Of a DNA stretch of 64,000 bases, positions 1 through 8,471 are shown one piece after another. This DNA comes from Scopulibacillus daqui. GTDB lineage: Bacteria; Bacillota; Bacilli; Bacillales; Sporolactobacillaceae. The notes below the pieces were generated by a model. That model was not told the origin of the DNA and did not search any database. It saw nothing but the letters and a program-made list of their open reading frames with translations. A program made the position numbers and the translations under genes. How positions within the stretch are numbered: position 1 is the first letter of the stretch; each line of letters begins with the position of its first letter. The stretch spans positions 17,986 to 81,985 of the forward strand of contig NZ_JAFBER010000013.1 of assembly GCF_016908855.1 (NCBI RefSeq). The letters run 5' to 3'.

Positions 1-524
1 CCAATCTTCCCGCTAATCCAAGAACCGGACGAAAAGGCGCATTATTCTTCCCTGTTGAAACCCCAAGCGGCGTCAAATATACACGTAACGGACACTTTAC
101 AATTGATGGCCAAGGTTATCTTGCCACAGACGGCGGCGGTGGGTACGTACTAGATTCTGAAGGCAATAGAATTCAGCTGCCGACTGGCAAATTTCAAATA
201 CTTGATGACGGGCAAATTCTCATTAATGATCAGCCATTTGCCCAAATAGGCGTATCGTATGCAGCTGATCCCAACCGTCTCATTAAAGAAGGTTCAACAT
301 TTTTCCGAACGGAAAATGGTCAAGCCCTGCCTGCAGCCAATAACAACCCAAATATAAACTTTAAATTAAAGCAAGGGGCACTCGAACGCTCGAATGTTTC
401 TATTGAACAAGAAATGACTGACCTCATGTCAACATACCGAACATTCGAAGCTAATCAAAAAGTTTTGCAAGCCTATGACCGCAGCATGGACAAAGCTGTA
501 AATGAGGTCGGGCGACTAGGTTAG
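1..524 (+). CDS. flhO: Flagellar basal-body rod protein FlhO (FlgF/FlgG family), 3' part
   Basis: The gene enters from the left edge in frame 3, so only the last 173 residues are visible. The motif TRNGHFTIDGQGYLATD and the C-terminal QGALERSNVSIEQEMTDL segment are hallmarks of flagellar rod/hook proteins (FlgE/F/G family), which polymerise outside the membrane after type III export. The next gene is a paralogue with the same motifs, the flhO-flhP order of Bacillus subtilis. The assignment to FlhO rather than FlhP rests on gene order and is an inference. The N-terminus lies outside the window. Confidence 0.85.
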   Translation, partial: NLPANPRTGRKGALFFPVETPSGVKYTRNGHFTIDGQGYLATDGGGGYVLDSEGNRIQLPTGKFQILDDGQILINDQPFAQIGVSYAADPNRLIKEGSTFFRTENGQALPAANNNPNINFKLKQGALERSNVSIEQEMTDLMSTYRTFEANQKVLQAYDRSMDKAVNEVGRLG

Positions 525-553
525 TTTTTTGAAATACAATATATAAAGAATTG

Positions 554-577
554 GCCGCCATTAGCTGAAATGGCGGC
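554..577 (+). terminator. Hairpin after flhO
   Basis: A perfect 9-bp stem (GCCGCCATT / AATGGCGGC) with a 6-base loop lies 30 bases after the flhO stop. The following tract is only TAATTTAT, so it is a weak or partial terminator, perhaps limiting read-through into flhP. The rest of 578-767 shows no gene. Confidence 0.5.
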
Positions 578-767
578 TAATTTATAAATTTGAGAGGACA
601 AATCGGGTGATGTTCTTATAAATGATCAGGAAATATGTTCTGTTTGACTTCGAAATGGCACTTTGTTTGGGAGAGTAAAATAATGAAGGTTTTGATTGAT
701 GATATGATGGCGCAAAGATAGCGAAAGGCTGACCATAATATATGGTAACGTTTAAGGAGGGAAATCC

Positions 768-1601
768 ATGGATCGTTCGCTCATGACCGCCGCTGTAACA
801 ATGGGTCAATTACAGAATAAAATGGATTTAATATCCAATAATATGGCTAACGCCAGTACAACAGGTTATAAATCACAGGGAGCTGAATTTGCGGATTTGC
901 TCGTTCAACAACTTAATAATCTTTCAGGAAAAGATCGTAACGGACGCTTAACGCCTGATGGTATTCGCGCAGGTACAGGAGCGAAACTTGGAAATATCGA
1001 TTTGAATATGAATCAAGGTTCAATGAAACCGACAAGGCGATCCCTTGATCTAGCCTTACTGAACCCCGATCACTTTTTCAAAATTGGTGTAAAGAACAAC
1101 CGCGGTGAACAAACCATCATGTATACGCGTAACGGTACTTTTTATTTACGGCCCGATCAAAATAACGCGATGAAGCTCGTTACGGCTGACGGCAATGATG
1201 TCCTGGATTCAGACAACCAGCCTATCTACGTACCGGCGGATGTTCGCGGCATTAAAATTGATAAATCCGGCGTCATCAACGTGTTGCGTACTGATGGGGA
1301 GAACTTTCAAGCGGGAGCCATTGGGGTTGTCAATATTAAATACCCGCAAGTTTTGCAGGCAAACGGCGAAAATATATATACCCTACCGCCGTTGAACGGA
1401 TTAGGGTATACTGTGAATGATGTCGTTGAGCCGGTTGGACAGGCTGAGGCTAATATCAAGCAAGGGGCGCTTGAAGCTTCGAACGTTGATCTTTCAAAAG
1501 AAATGACAGATCTCATCAGCATGGAAAGATCCTATCAAATGAACGCTAGAGCTATATCTATTGCTGATCAGATGATGGGATTGGCCAACAGTTTAAGATA
1601 A
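768..1601 (+). CDS. flhP: Flagellar hook-basal body protein FlhP (FlgG-like)
   Basis: This 277-residue rod protein starts with the conserved rod N-terminus (NNMANASTTGYK near residue 27), has a central variable part with MYTRNGTFYLRPDQNN, and ends with QGALEASNVDLSKEMTDL and a helical tail. Both termini fit the coiled-coil domains by which axial flagellar proteins assemble. The start is fixed by AAGGAGG seven bases upstream. It follows its paralogue flhO and precedes fabZ, matching the Bacillus order. It probably forms part of the distal rod. Family membership is secure; the FlhO/FlhP split is by synteny. Confidence 0.88.
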   Translation: MDRSLMTAAVTMGQLQNKMDLISNNMANASTTGYKSQGAEFADLLVQQLNNLSGKDRNGRLTPDGIRAGTGAKLGNIDLNMNQGSMKPTRRSLDLALLNPDHFFKIGVKNNRGEQTIMYTRNGTFYLRPDQNNAMKLVTADGNDVLDSDNQPIYVPADVRGIKIDKSGVINVLRTDGENFQAGAIGVVNIKYPQVLQANGENIYTLPPLNGLGYTVNDVVEPVGQAEANIKQGALEASNVDLSKEMTDLISMERSYQMNARAISIADQMMGLANSLR

Positions 1602-1761
1602 AATGAATACATAAAGAAAAATTTGATTCGTTACTTCTGTACCGGCGGCATACTCGGAGGAAGCAATGCCGCTGCCCGAAAGCTGCGCTGAAGATATTCA
1701 GCCGGCTGTTTTCCTAATGTTATACATCGTATGAAAAACTATTTCGAAAGGTAGAGATGAT

Positions 1762-2196
1762 ATGCTAACGATTGATGAAATCAAGGATATTATTCCGCAC
1801 CGTTATCCATTTTTATTAATTGACCAAATTCTTGAAGTCGAGGAAGGCAAGAAGGCAGTAGGGTTAAAAAATGTGTCTGCCAATGAACCGTTTTTCAATG
1901 GTCATTTTCCAAGTTATCCTGTTATGCCTGGTGTTTTGATCGTTGAGGCGCTTGCTCAAGTCGGTGCCGTAGCTATGCTTAAGAAAGAAGAAAATCGCGG
2001 ACGGCTCGCTTTCTTTGCTGGAATTGACAAGTGCCGATTCAAGCGTCAGGTAAGACCTGGCGACCAACTAAAGCTTGAAGTCGAAATGACTCGTGTTCGC
2101 GGCACGATGGGTAAAGGCAAAGGCATCGCGACAGTAAACGGAGAGGTTGCCTGCGAAACTGAAATGATGTTTGCGTTAGGCGACAAACAGGAATAA
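1762..2196 (+). CDS. fabZ: 3-hydroxyacyl-[acyl-carrier-protein] dehydratase FabZ
   Basis: A 144-residue hot-dog-fold dehydratase of type II fatty acid synthesis that removes water from 3-hydroxyacyl-ACP in the cytosol. The signature [10 protein letters not shown] is at residues 13-22, the catalytic His is H48 in [12 protein letters not shown], and the catalytic Glu is E62 in VEALAQ. Length is normal for FabZ. AAAGG lies about ten bases upstream of the ATG. It follows flhP at 160 bases and is followed by a terminator, so it can be its own transcription unit. Very confident. Confidence 0.95.
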   Translation: MLTIDEIKDIIPHRYPFLLIDQILEVEEGKKAVGLKNVSANEPFFNGHFPSYPVMPGVLIVEALAQVGAVAMLKKEENRGRLAFFAGIDKCRFKRQVRPGDQLKLEVEMTRVRGTMGKGKGIATVNGEVACETEMMFALGDKQE

Positions 2197-2254
2197 CGTA
2201 TGCCGCGCTAACGATGAAAATGACAGGGTTTCCCTGCCGTGAAGGCAAAAAAAG

Positions 2255-2282
2255 ACCAACCACAAATTTTTGCGTGGTTGGT
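2255..2282 (+). terminator. Rho-independent terminator after fabZ
   Basis: The stem ACCAACCAC / GTGGTTGGT with a 10-base loop is followed by TTCAATATTTT. It lies about 60 bases after the fabZ stop codon and separates it from rbsK. Confidence 0.75.
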
Positions 2283-2456
2283 TTCAATATTTTAGGGAGA
2301 ATTAAGTAATGAAAAGAAAAGGCATTGGTCAATCAATGGTTATACTTTTATATACCCCGAATTAAAATAAATGAAACAAAAAATTAGAAAAAAGATTGCA
2401 AAAATAATTGTTCGCTTGTGAAAGATAAGGGAAGCACGCTTTAAAGGAGAATGAGT

Positions 2457-3344
2457 ATGTCACAACCAAAAATCACTGTGGTCGGAAGCATCAATATGGA
2501 TTTGGTTACCGAATCAAATAAAAGACCGGAAGCGGGAGAAACGATTCTTGGCGACAGATTCTCGATGATACCCGGCGGAAAGGGAGCCAATCAAGCTGTC
2601 TCGGCTGCACGTCTCGGCGGAGCGGTAACCATGATTGGCTGTGTCGGTGATGATGTCTTCGGTCGAGAGCTCATTGAGAATTTAAAAAAAGAAGGCATTG
2701 ACACCAGTAAGGTCAAAACATTAGCAGATCGTGAAACTGGCATCGCCGCTATCACGCTAGCGGAAGGCGATAACAGCATTATTGTTGTCCCCGGCGCCAA
2801 TGCTGCCCTAACTGAAGCTTCAATCACAGAATACGAAGAAGCGATTGCCCAAAGCGATGCCGTTCTCTTGCAGTTGGAAATTCCGCTCTCAACCGTTGTT
2901 AAGGCAGCTGAAATGGCTCATCATCATAAGGTCAAAGTCATTCTCAATCCGGCGCCGATTCAAAAACTGCCCGACGAACTGATTCATTATGCTGATGTTA
3001 TCACGCCTAATGAACACGAATACGAACAACTGATGAAAGATTATGAAGGGGACCCGGAAGACCTTAAGCAAAAACTCGTTATCACAAAAGGCGGCGAAGG
3101 GACAGTTTTCTTTGAGGACGGTAAAGACATTCATGTTCCAGGCTATAAGGTAAACGTCGTCGATACTACCGGCGCTGGAGATTCCTTTAATGGTGCATTG
3201 GCCGTGCGGCTTGCCAAAGGTGAATCGCTTAAGGCGTCATGCCGTTACGCTAACGCAGTTGGAGCACTCGCTGTGACAAAGTTAGGGGCACAAGCCGGGA
3301 TGCCGACTGATAAAGAAGTTGCAAAAATGCTATACCAAGAATGA
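2457..3344 (+). CDS. rbsK: Ribokinase
   Basis: A PfkB-family sugar kinase of 295 residues that phosphorylates D-ribose to ribose 5-phosphate. It carries the N-terminal PfkB signature GGKGANQAVSAARLGG, and the C-terminal signature DTTGAGDSFNGALAV with the catalytic Asp. Two ATGs are available; the one at 2457 stands seven bases after AAAGGAG, whereas 2451 stands one base after it, so 2457 is preferred. No ribose transporter or RbsD gene adjoins it, so the sugar comes from elsewhere or from nucleoside salvage. Other PfkB sugars cannot be excluded, but the residues around SINMDLVTE fit ribokinase. Confidence 0.88.
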   Translation: MSQPKITVVGSINMDLVTESNKRPEAGETILGDRFSMIPGGKGANQAVSAARLGGAVTMIGCVGDDVFGRELIENLKKEGIDTSKVKTLADRETGIAAITLAEGDNSIIVVPGANAALTEASITEYEEAIAQSDAVLLQLEIPLSTVVKAAEMAHHHKVKVILNPAPIQKLPDELIHYADVITPNEHEYEQLMKDYEGDPEDLKQKLVITKGGEGTVFFEDGKDIHVPGYKVNVVDTTGAGDSFNGALAVRLAKGESLKASCRYANAVGALAVTKLGAQAGMPTDKEVAKMLYQE

Positions 3345-3370
3345 GCCTAATTTTCTAAGGCTCATTTTTT
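3340..3370 (+). terminator. Terminator overlapping the rbsK stop
   Basis: The stem AATGAGCC / GGCTCATT contains the rbsK stop codon and is followed by TTTTT. It is a canonical intrinsic terminator. Confidence 0.85.
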
Positions 3371-3493
3371 TCGGCGCTTATCATAAAAAAACAGGCTATT
3401 TTACGATTAATTTACAATTCTCTCGAAAAAATGACTGTGATTTACCAATTTGATATATTAATAAAATGATTTTACTTTCTAATATACTTCATC

Positions 3494-3515
3494 CTGTAAA
3501 GCATTCATTTTACAG
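3494..3515. promoter_or_regulatory. Inverted repeat upstream of the DUF6270 operon
   Basis: The arms CTGTAAA and TTTACAG are separated by 8 bases, about 85 bases before the first gene of the operon. The AT-rich region just before it could hold a promoter. It looks like a repressor or activator site, but no partner regulator is encoded nearby, so its function is inferred only from symmetry and position. Confidence 0.35.
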
Positions 3516-3600
3516 TCATGAAAAAGATTTCAAAATGACAGGTAGGGGAAGAAGTTGAAAACTGATTAACCCATTCAATCCATAACAGTAAGGAGATACT

Positions 3601-4380
3601 ATGAAAAAGATCAAATTAGCGATTATTGGTACAGCCGCTACAAGGGGTTGTTTTGAACTAGCGGATAGAAATAAGTTAGAAAAAATAATTAACTGGGAAC
3701 TTCTGCAGTATCAAAGCTCTGCTATCAGCTATGCATCGGATAAACCATTTGACATTGATTTTAATAAGCTAAAAGATGTATCGGCGTTTAGCGCAAAAAA
3801 CATCAAGCAGGACATTGATAAAGATTTGTTTAAGCGGCTTTTAGAGTTTAATCCTGAATATATTATTTTTGACTTTTTAGCGGAAGTCAATTATGGAGTA
3901 TGTTTAATCAAGGATTCATTTATTACAAATAATAGCCGATTGAAACTTTTTGTTGAAGAACAAGATCATATTGAAAAGTATTCTTTTAATCATAATAGGG
4001 AAGCATTCGAAGGTCTGCTGAAAGATCGCTTTGAAGCGATATGCCGTTTCCTTTCAGATCATTTGCCGAATACAAAAATAATCATTCATATACCGCAATT
4101 TGCAGGAGCATATTATGATGATCATTATATATTGCGCAGTTTGAATCGTACAGACATTTTAAAACGCTCGGAGCGCATTAACCGCGTTTCCAATCAATTC
4201 GAAGAAATATCTCTATCGCATGGCTTGCCCGTTCATGTCATTAGTATGCAAGACAAAAAATATTTTTCTAATTCGAAACATAAATGGGGAATAGGATTCA
4301 ATCATTATGAATCCAGTTATTATATTGATTTTCAGCAAAAACTATTAACATATATTATTGGTGATTTGTTAGGACATTAG
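3601..4380 (+). CDS. DUF6270-type protein, atypical paralogue A
   Basis: A 259-residue soluble-looking protein, no signal peptide, beginning IKLAIIGTAATRG. The next gene is a paralogue beginning IKVGVIGSCVSRD at the same place, which is the usual opening of DUF6270 proteins. Both share a central PEYIIFDFLAEVNYG / PDYIIFDLYADVRYG block and a C-terminal aromatic block near the end (YYIDF / YYVDF). The family is often found in polysaccharide-related loci and may have an SGNH-hydrolase-like fold; that is inference. In this copy GSC is replaced by GTA and the following D by G, so it may be catalytically dead. AAGGAG precedes the ATG. First gene of a three-gene operon. Confidence 0.7.
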   Translation: MKKIKLAIIGTAATRGCFELADRNKLEKIINWELLQYQSSAISYASDKPFDIDFNKLKDVSAFSAKNIKQDIDKDLFKRLLEFNPEYIIFDFLAEVNYGVCLIKDSFITNNSRLKLFVEEQDHIEKYSFNHNREAFEGLLKDRFEAICRFLSDHLPNTKIIIHIPQFAGAYYDDHYILRSLNRTDILKRSERINRVSNQFEEISLSHGLPVHVISMQDKKYFSNSKHKWGIGFNHYESSYYIDFQQKLLTYIIGDLLGH

Positions 4381-4399
4381 AAAGGAATCAGATATAAAG

Positions 4400-5206
4400 A
4401 TGAGTCGCAAAATAAAAGTAGGCGTTATCGGTTCATGTGTATCAAGGGATGTTTTTAATAGCAAATTTATAAATAACTATAAAGACATTTACGAGTGTGT
4501 CAGTACAGCGTGGCAATCTTCGATAATTAGCTTTGTATCTAAATCAGTGCCTGAGGTCCCCAAAGACTTAAATCTTGAAAACATCAAAAGCCGCCATAGA
4601 CAAAATACCGTATTAAGAGATTTAACAAAGCCGTACCGCGATGAAATGATTGATATTCAACCGGATTATATCATTTTTGATTTATATGCTGATGTGAGAT
4701 ATGGAACGGTGAAGTATGCTGACAGCTGTTTTACAGATAATCCAAATGGATTAAGGCACACCGATTTTTATAAAAATACTCATTTCGATGAAAAAATTAA
4801 TTACAGAGTCGACAAAAATAGATTTTTCAAAATGTTAATGGCATCATTAGATGATTTGCTTGAATGGCTTAACAATAACCTGCCCCAGACGAAACTATTA
4901 TTAAATCAATTTAAATATACAGACGTATATATTAATGAAGCGAATGAAATGGAATTTTTCAGCAAGAAAAAGTACCGCTTCCTGGATAAAGAAAACAAAA
5001 TTTATGGAGAACTCTATGAAATAATTAAACAAAAGTACCCTGACATTGACTTTATCAGGCAAGACATCAATTTTTATACTTCAGACGGTGCGCATGCATT
5101 TGGCGTTTCGCCGTGGCACTTTTCCAAAAAATATTATGTGGATTTCTTTAGTCAATTAAATGAAATTGTTTTAAAAGATATCGTAGAGAATGAATTAGCG
5201 TTATGA
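4400..5206 (+). CDS. DUF6270-type protein, paralogue B
   Basis: A 268-residue paralogue of the preceding gene, starting 20 bases after it. It keeps the canonical GSCVSRD opening at residues 11-17, the PDYIIFDLYADVRYG centre and a C-terminal DGAHAFGVSPWHF block, which would fit nucleophile and Asp/His positions of an SGNH-like hydrolase or acyltransferase. The biochemical role is not established from sequence. Its stop codon overlaps the start of the beta-helix gene by four bases (ATGA), so the two are translationally coupled. Likely acts on, or with, a cell-surface glycan, an inference from the coupled gene. Confidence 0.7.
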   Translation: MSRKIKVGVIGSCVSRDVFNSKFINNYKDIYECVSTAWQSSIISFVSKSVPEVPKDLNLENIKSRHRQNTVLRDLTKPYRDEMIDIQPDYIIFDLYADVRYGTVKYADSCFTDNPNGLRHTDFYKNTHFDEKINYRVDKNRFFKMLMASLDDLLEWLNNNLPQTKLLLNQFKYTDVYINEANEMEFFSKKKYRFLDKENKIYGELYEIIKQKYPDIDFIRQDINFYTSDGAHAFGVSPWHFSKKYYVDFFSQLNEIVLKDIVENELAL

Positions 5207-6384
5207 AAGTGAGATATATTGTCGTATCAGTTGCTATCATCATTATTGTGTATCTTATATACAGTTGGAATAGAATCGAAATCAAAACGTTTTTTAATCA
5301 TGGCGTCACCAATGTTACTTGGTTTAACAACAATGATAATACAGCGGATAATATACAAGAAGCATTAGATTATGCCAAAAGAAAAGGCAGCGTTAAATTG
5401 TATTTTCCTGCGGGGCAATATAAAGTTAATAAAGCCTTATCTCTATATCAAAACACGACTTTGATTTTTGATAAGCGCGCAACCCTTATTCGAACCGGCG
5501 AGCAAATTGTTATGTTTATGAATGCCGGTCAGGATAAAGGATACAAACAGCGGGGTAAATATGATGGCGAGGGTAATATCCATATCATTGGCGGAAACTT
5601 TGACTTTAATATAAAAAACCTTCCTATGGATAAAAGTAATTTCTTTGTTAATATCAACCATGCCAATAATGTTTCGATTAAAGGCGCCAAGTTTTATAAT
5701 TTTCAGGCAGGCCATGCCATTCAAATTGCGAGTTCAAAAAATATTAGAATCGAAAATAATGAGTTCTGTGATCAATTCATTAATTATAGTCATTACCGTC
5801 TTTTGGATGAAACCATTCAAATAGAGGTAGCAAATAAAGTTTCTTTTCCTTCCTATGGTTTATATGACGATACAATATCGAAAAATATTACCATTCGAGG
5901 CAATCGTTTTAAAAATGTTATCAGAGGCGTAGGCACTCACGGGATAGCCAGAGACAAAAACGGAAATATATTAAAGTCCCAAAATATAACGATAGAAAAT
6001 AATGTCTTTGAAGATATAAAAGATACGGCCATTAGTCTTTCAGGCTATGATAACGTGATTGTAAAAAACAATGATATTGATAAAAACAGAAAAGATGCAA
6101 TAAGCATGAACGGTGTGGATTATTCCAGAATATTAAATAATACAATTACTGGATCAGGTGAAAAGGGTATTTATATGAAAGATTCAAACTTTAATATGAT
6201 TAGAAACAATCGTCTGGAAAATGGAAATCAGTCTATTTATCGCCTAAATAGCCAATTCAATGTTATTACGGATAATACGCGCGTTACAAAAGAACCGGTT
6301 CCCGATTTATTGCCTGATTCGGATGGTGCGAACTTTTATGCAAGACTTGACAGCAACAAAAACCAGTACCAAGCCTTTTTATAA
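5203..6384 (+). CDS. Membrane-anchored right-handed beta-helix protein
   Basis: A 393-residue protein with one N-terminal hydrophobic segment (about residues 4-21, uncleaved anchor or signal) followed by a pectate-lyase-like parallel beta-helix. Short turns of the type ITIENNVFED, VIVKNNDIDK and RILNNTITGS recur from about residue 120 to 350. The early part (AGQYKVNKALSLYQNT) matches the entry strand of such folds. The active face probably points outside the cell. This fold is common in polysaccharide lyases and epimerases, but I see no decisive catalytic motif. Four-base overlap with the DUF6270 gene makes it the last gene of the operon. Confidence 0.75.
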   Translation: MKVRYIVVSVAIIIIVYLIYSWNRIEIKTFFNHGVTNVTWFNNNDNTADNIQEALDYAKRKGSVKLYFPAGQYKVNKALSLYQNTTLIFDKRATLIRTGEQIVMFMNAGQDKGYKQRGKYDGEGNIHIIGGNFDFNIKNLPMDKSNFFVNINHANNVSIKGAKFYNFQAGHAIQIASSKNIRIENNEFCDQFINYSHYRLLDETIQIEVANKVSFPSYGLYDDTISKNITIRGNRFKNVIRGVGTHGIARDKNGNILKSQNITIENNVFEDIKDTAISLSGYDNVIVKNNDIDKNRKDAISMNGVDYSRILNNTITGSGEKGIYMKDSNFNMIRNNRLENGNQSIYRLNSQFNVITDNTRVTKEPVPDLLPDSDGANFYARLDSNKNQYQAFL

Positions 6385-6571
6385 ACGCCAAAAGTTACAT
6401 AATCGGAAGGAATTTTTGGAGCGCGCCGGTGGGAATACTTTTAAAAAAAAGTTTGTCGTTTTTTATCAGTACATGAGAAACGATTCATGCTATTCTTTGT
6501 GTGAAAGATATTTGCATCTAAGGATTGATGATTCTATAAAAATACGGTCAAAAGAGCCCCTTAATGTATGG
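6385..6571. other. Gene-poor stretch after the beta-helix gene
   Basis: An open frame runs through the 3' end of the beta-helix gene into this region, but it lacks its own ribosome binding site and resembles nothing, so it is treated as a shadow. Nothing else is visible before the repeat hairpin. Confidence 0.4.
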
Positions 6572-6615
6572 CACCCCAAAAGTTAGAGTAACAATCTAAC
6601 CTTTGGGGTCTTTTT
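6572..6615 (+). repeat. Repeat hairpin, copy 1 (terminator-like; possible IS3-type end)
   Basis: The arms CCCCAAAAGTTAGA and TCTAACCTTTGGGG flank GTAACAA and are followed by TCTTTTT. A second copy with the same loop stands at 25151-25197. The arm resembles the CCCCAAAAGTTAGA-type terminal repeats of some IS3-family elements, so this may be a fused IS end now acting as a terminator; as a terminator it would serve the DUF6270/beta-helix operon. Confidence 0.6.
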
Positions 6616-6748
6616 GACACTAAATAGCCAATTCGAGTGCTAATATTGCGAATATTTATTATGTAAAAGCAGATGGATAATTTTTAAAAATGACGTTGCT
6701 TTTACATTTTTTGTGATATAATAACAGAGGGTTTGGAGTGAGCCACAA

Positions 6749-6928
6749 ATGCCCATGGGTAAAGATTATTTGAAGAAGCACTGGCGGCTGGCCCTTTTGT
6801 TACTTTTTTCCCAAAAGTTAATGATACATAAAATGAATGAAATAATTAGGGAACTGAAAAAAGGTATATCTCAAATTAGAGCACTGCATCTAAAACAAGA
6901 TTTTTCAACCGATAGAGATATCATATAG
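6749..6928 (+). CDS. Possible small ORF (59 aa), function unknown
   Basis: A 59-codon frame begins MPMGKDYLKKHWRLAL, has a short hydrophobic stretch (LALLLLF) and a charged C-terminal helix-like part (MNEIIRELKKGISQIR). GGAGTG stands 8 bases before the ATG and a TATAAT box with a TTGCTT element lies about 30 bases further upstream. It is not recognised and may be chance or a decayed gene. From 6929 to 7258 nothing convincing is seen. Confidence 0.3.
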   Translation: MPMGKDYLKKHWRLALLLLFSQKLMIHKMNEIIRELKKGISQIRALHLKQDFSTDRDII

Positions 6929-7258
6929 CTGAACGAACTGTTTGTTTTGAAAGTATTCAATAGAAATGTTGCGAGTCCAAAAAACAATTGAGCGCTCGAC
7001 AAGTAATTAGTGCCTAATTCCGTTGTTAATGATATAGCGGGGAATATCCATTAACTAGAGTATAAGTTTTTATAGCAAACTTATACAAATCGCAAATAAT
7101 CTTAATCAATAAATTATTTCGGTGACAAGAATGGTTATTTGGGGGTTATGAAAAGGTAACAGCCGTTATACTCTTATTGGCTTAGATAGGGTCATACAGT
7201 CCAAAATAGTTTTATTAACCTTTAGGAAGAAAAGGATTTTATGGTAAAGGAGAAAAAT

Positions 7259-7888
7259 ATGAAAAAAATTATTTTTGCTTTTTTATCAGTATTTTTAGTA
7301 TTAGGCATTCTTTCTGCTTGCAGTGATACAGAACCTGCAAACAGCAGTAAAGACTCTAAAGAGACAGACATTAAAGAGCAAGATCATAAGAATAACGAAG
7401 AAAAAGAAAGCGCTAGTGAAGAATCAAAGAAAACAAAGGAAGAACCCGATAAACCTCAAGAAGAAAATAAAACTGTCCAGTCAAATAAAATATATAAGAT
7501 TGGCGAGACAGCTAAAATAGGAAACTTTGAAATTACAATAACAAATGCAACTTTCACTAAACCAGATGAATATACTCCCGCTAAAAAAGGCAGTGTTCTA
7601 ACACTGGATTTACGAGTGAAAAACATTTCAGATTCATCAGATGTAATTGACAGTACTGATTTTTCTTTATCCGATGCAACCGGAAATATGGATAAAGATT
7701 ATTATGGCTATGATGAAGAGGCTATATCAGCCTCTGATAGGATAAACCCCGGTAAAACTTTAACCGGAAAACTTTTTTATGATATTCCTAACGTTAATGT
7801 CTATGAGTTACAGTACGAAGCACCATTTTCTTTGAAAGAGAAAAAGATAATCTGGAAGTTACCGAAAAGTGACATTCAATATCCTTAA
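7259..7888 (+). CDS. Lipoprotein with DUF4352 (TelA/immunoglobulin-like) domain
   Basis: A 209-residue exported lipoprotein. The signal peptide MKKIIFAFLSVFLVLGILSAC ends in a lipobox with the lipidated Cys at residue 21, followed by a Lys/Glu/Ser-rich linker to about residue 75. The C-terminal domain (IGETAKIGNFEITITNATFTK onward, with LTLDLRVKNIS and the GKLFYDIP strand) matches DUF4352, an Ig-like fold found in many Gram-positive lipoproteins. The ATG at 7259 is chosen over 7241 because AAAGGAG lies six bases before it. Role unknown; it sits 60 bases before a DUF4064 membrane gene. Confidence 0.8.
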   Translation: MKKIIFAFLSVFLVLGILSACSDTEPANSSKDSKETDIKEQDHKNNEEKESASEESKKTKEEPDKPQEENKTVQSNKIYKIGETAKIGNFEITITNATFTKPDEYTPAKKGSVLTLDLRVKNISDSSDVIDSTDFSLSDATGNMDKDYYGYDEEAISASDRINPGKTLTGKLFYDIPNVNVYELQYEAPFSLKEKKIIWKLPKSDIQYP

Positions 7889-7948
7889 TTTATCTGGTGT
7901 TTACTCTAAGAAAGAGTTTACATATCTATTTATATAGGAGGAATTAAA

Positions 7949-8305
7949 ATGGCAACGCAACATAGTGAAAGCGTTAAGAACCCTACAAGCAGAGTGGCCG
8001 AAATGGTTCTAGGTATTGCAGGGGGTATTTTTGGCATTATTGCAGGTCTTTTTGCCATATTTCTTGAAGTGATTGCCCAAGTTGTTACCGAAAGTGAAGG
8101 CGGATTTGTAGTTTTAGGAACTGCTTGTATTGTTGTCTCTATTTTAGCAATCATATTTTCTTGCATTATTAACAAAAGCCGCATTCTTTTTGGAATTATT
8201 ATTTTGATTTGCGGTGTTTTAAATATAGTATTTGTGAGCTACTTCGGTATTCTAAGCGGCATTCTAATTGGTATCTCTGGTCTCTTGGCTTTAATAAGAA
8301 AGTAA
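7949..8305 (+). CDS. DUF4064-like small membrane protein
   Basis: A 118-residue protein with four hydrophobic segments after a polar N-terminus (residues 1-16). The opening RVAEMVLGIAGGIFGIIAGLF is typical of DUF4064 proteins. AGGAGG precedes the ATG by seven bases. It follows the DUF4352 lipoprotein by 60 bases without a strong terminator, so both may be co-transcribed; in Firmicutes the two families are often neighbours, which suggests but does not show a joint envelope role. Confidence 0.7.
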   Translation: MATQHSESVKNPTSRVAEMVLGIAGGIFGIIAGLFAIFLEVIAQVVTESEGGFVVLGTACIVVSILAIIFSCIINKSRILFGIIILICGVLNIVFVSYFGILSGILIGISGLLALIRK

Positions 8306-8322
8306 TTAAAATTTGACGAAAT

Positions 8323-8352
8323 AACAGGAGTGACACTCAGCTCCTGTTTTAT
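8323..8352 (+). terminator. Terminator after the DUF4064 gene
   Basis: The stem AACAGGAG / CTCCTGTT with a 10-base loop is followed by TTATTTATTT, 17 bases after the stop codon. Confidence 0.75.
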
Positions 8353-8471
8353 TTATTTAATTGACTAGCATTACAATGTGATTTATATAAAGTTTATGAT
8401 TGTTCCTGCGTTCGTCTATGAGTATATGGCTTTGAAGAAATGAAAATAAAAAAAACAGAAAAGACACCTAT

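Noticed and set aside
6260..6586. A 108-codon frame across the end of the beta-helix gene
   Set aside because: Most of it is the shadow of the beta-helix gene in another frame; the extra part has no recognisable content.
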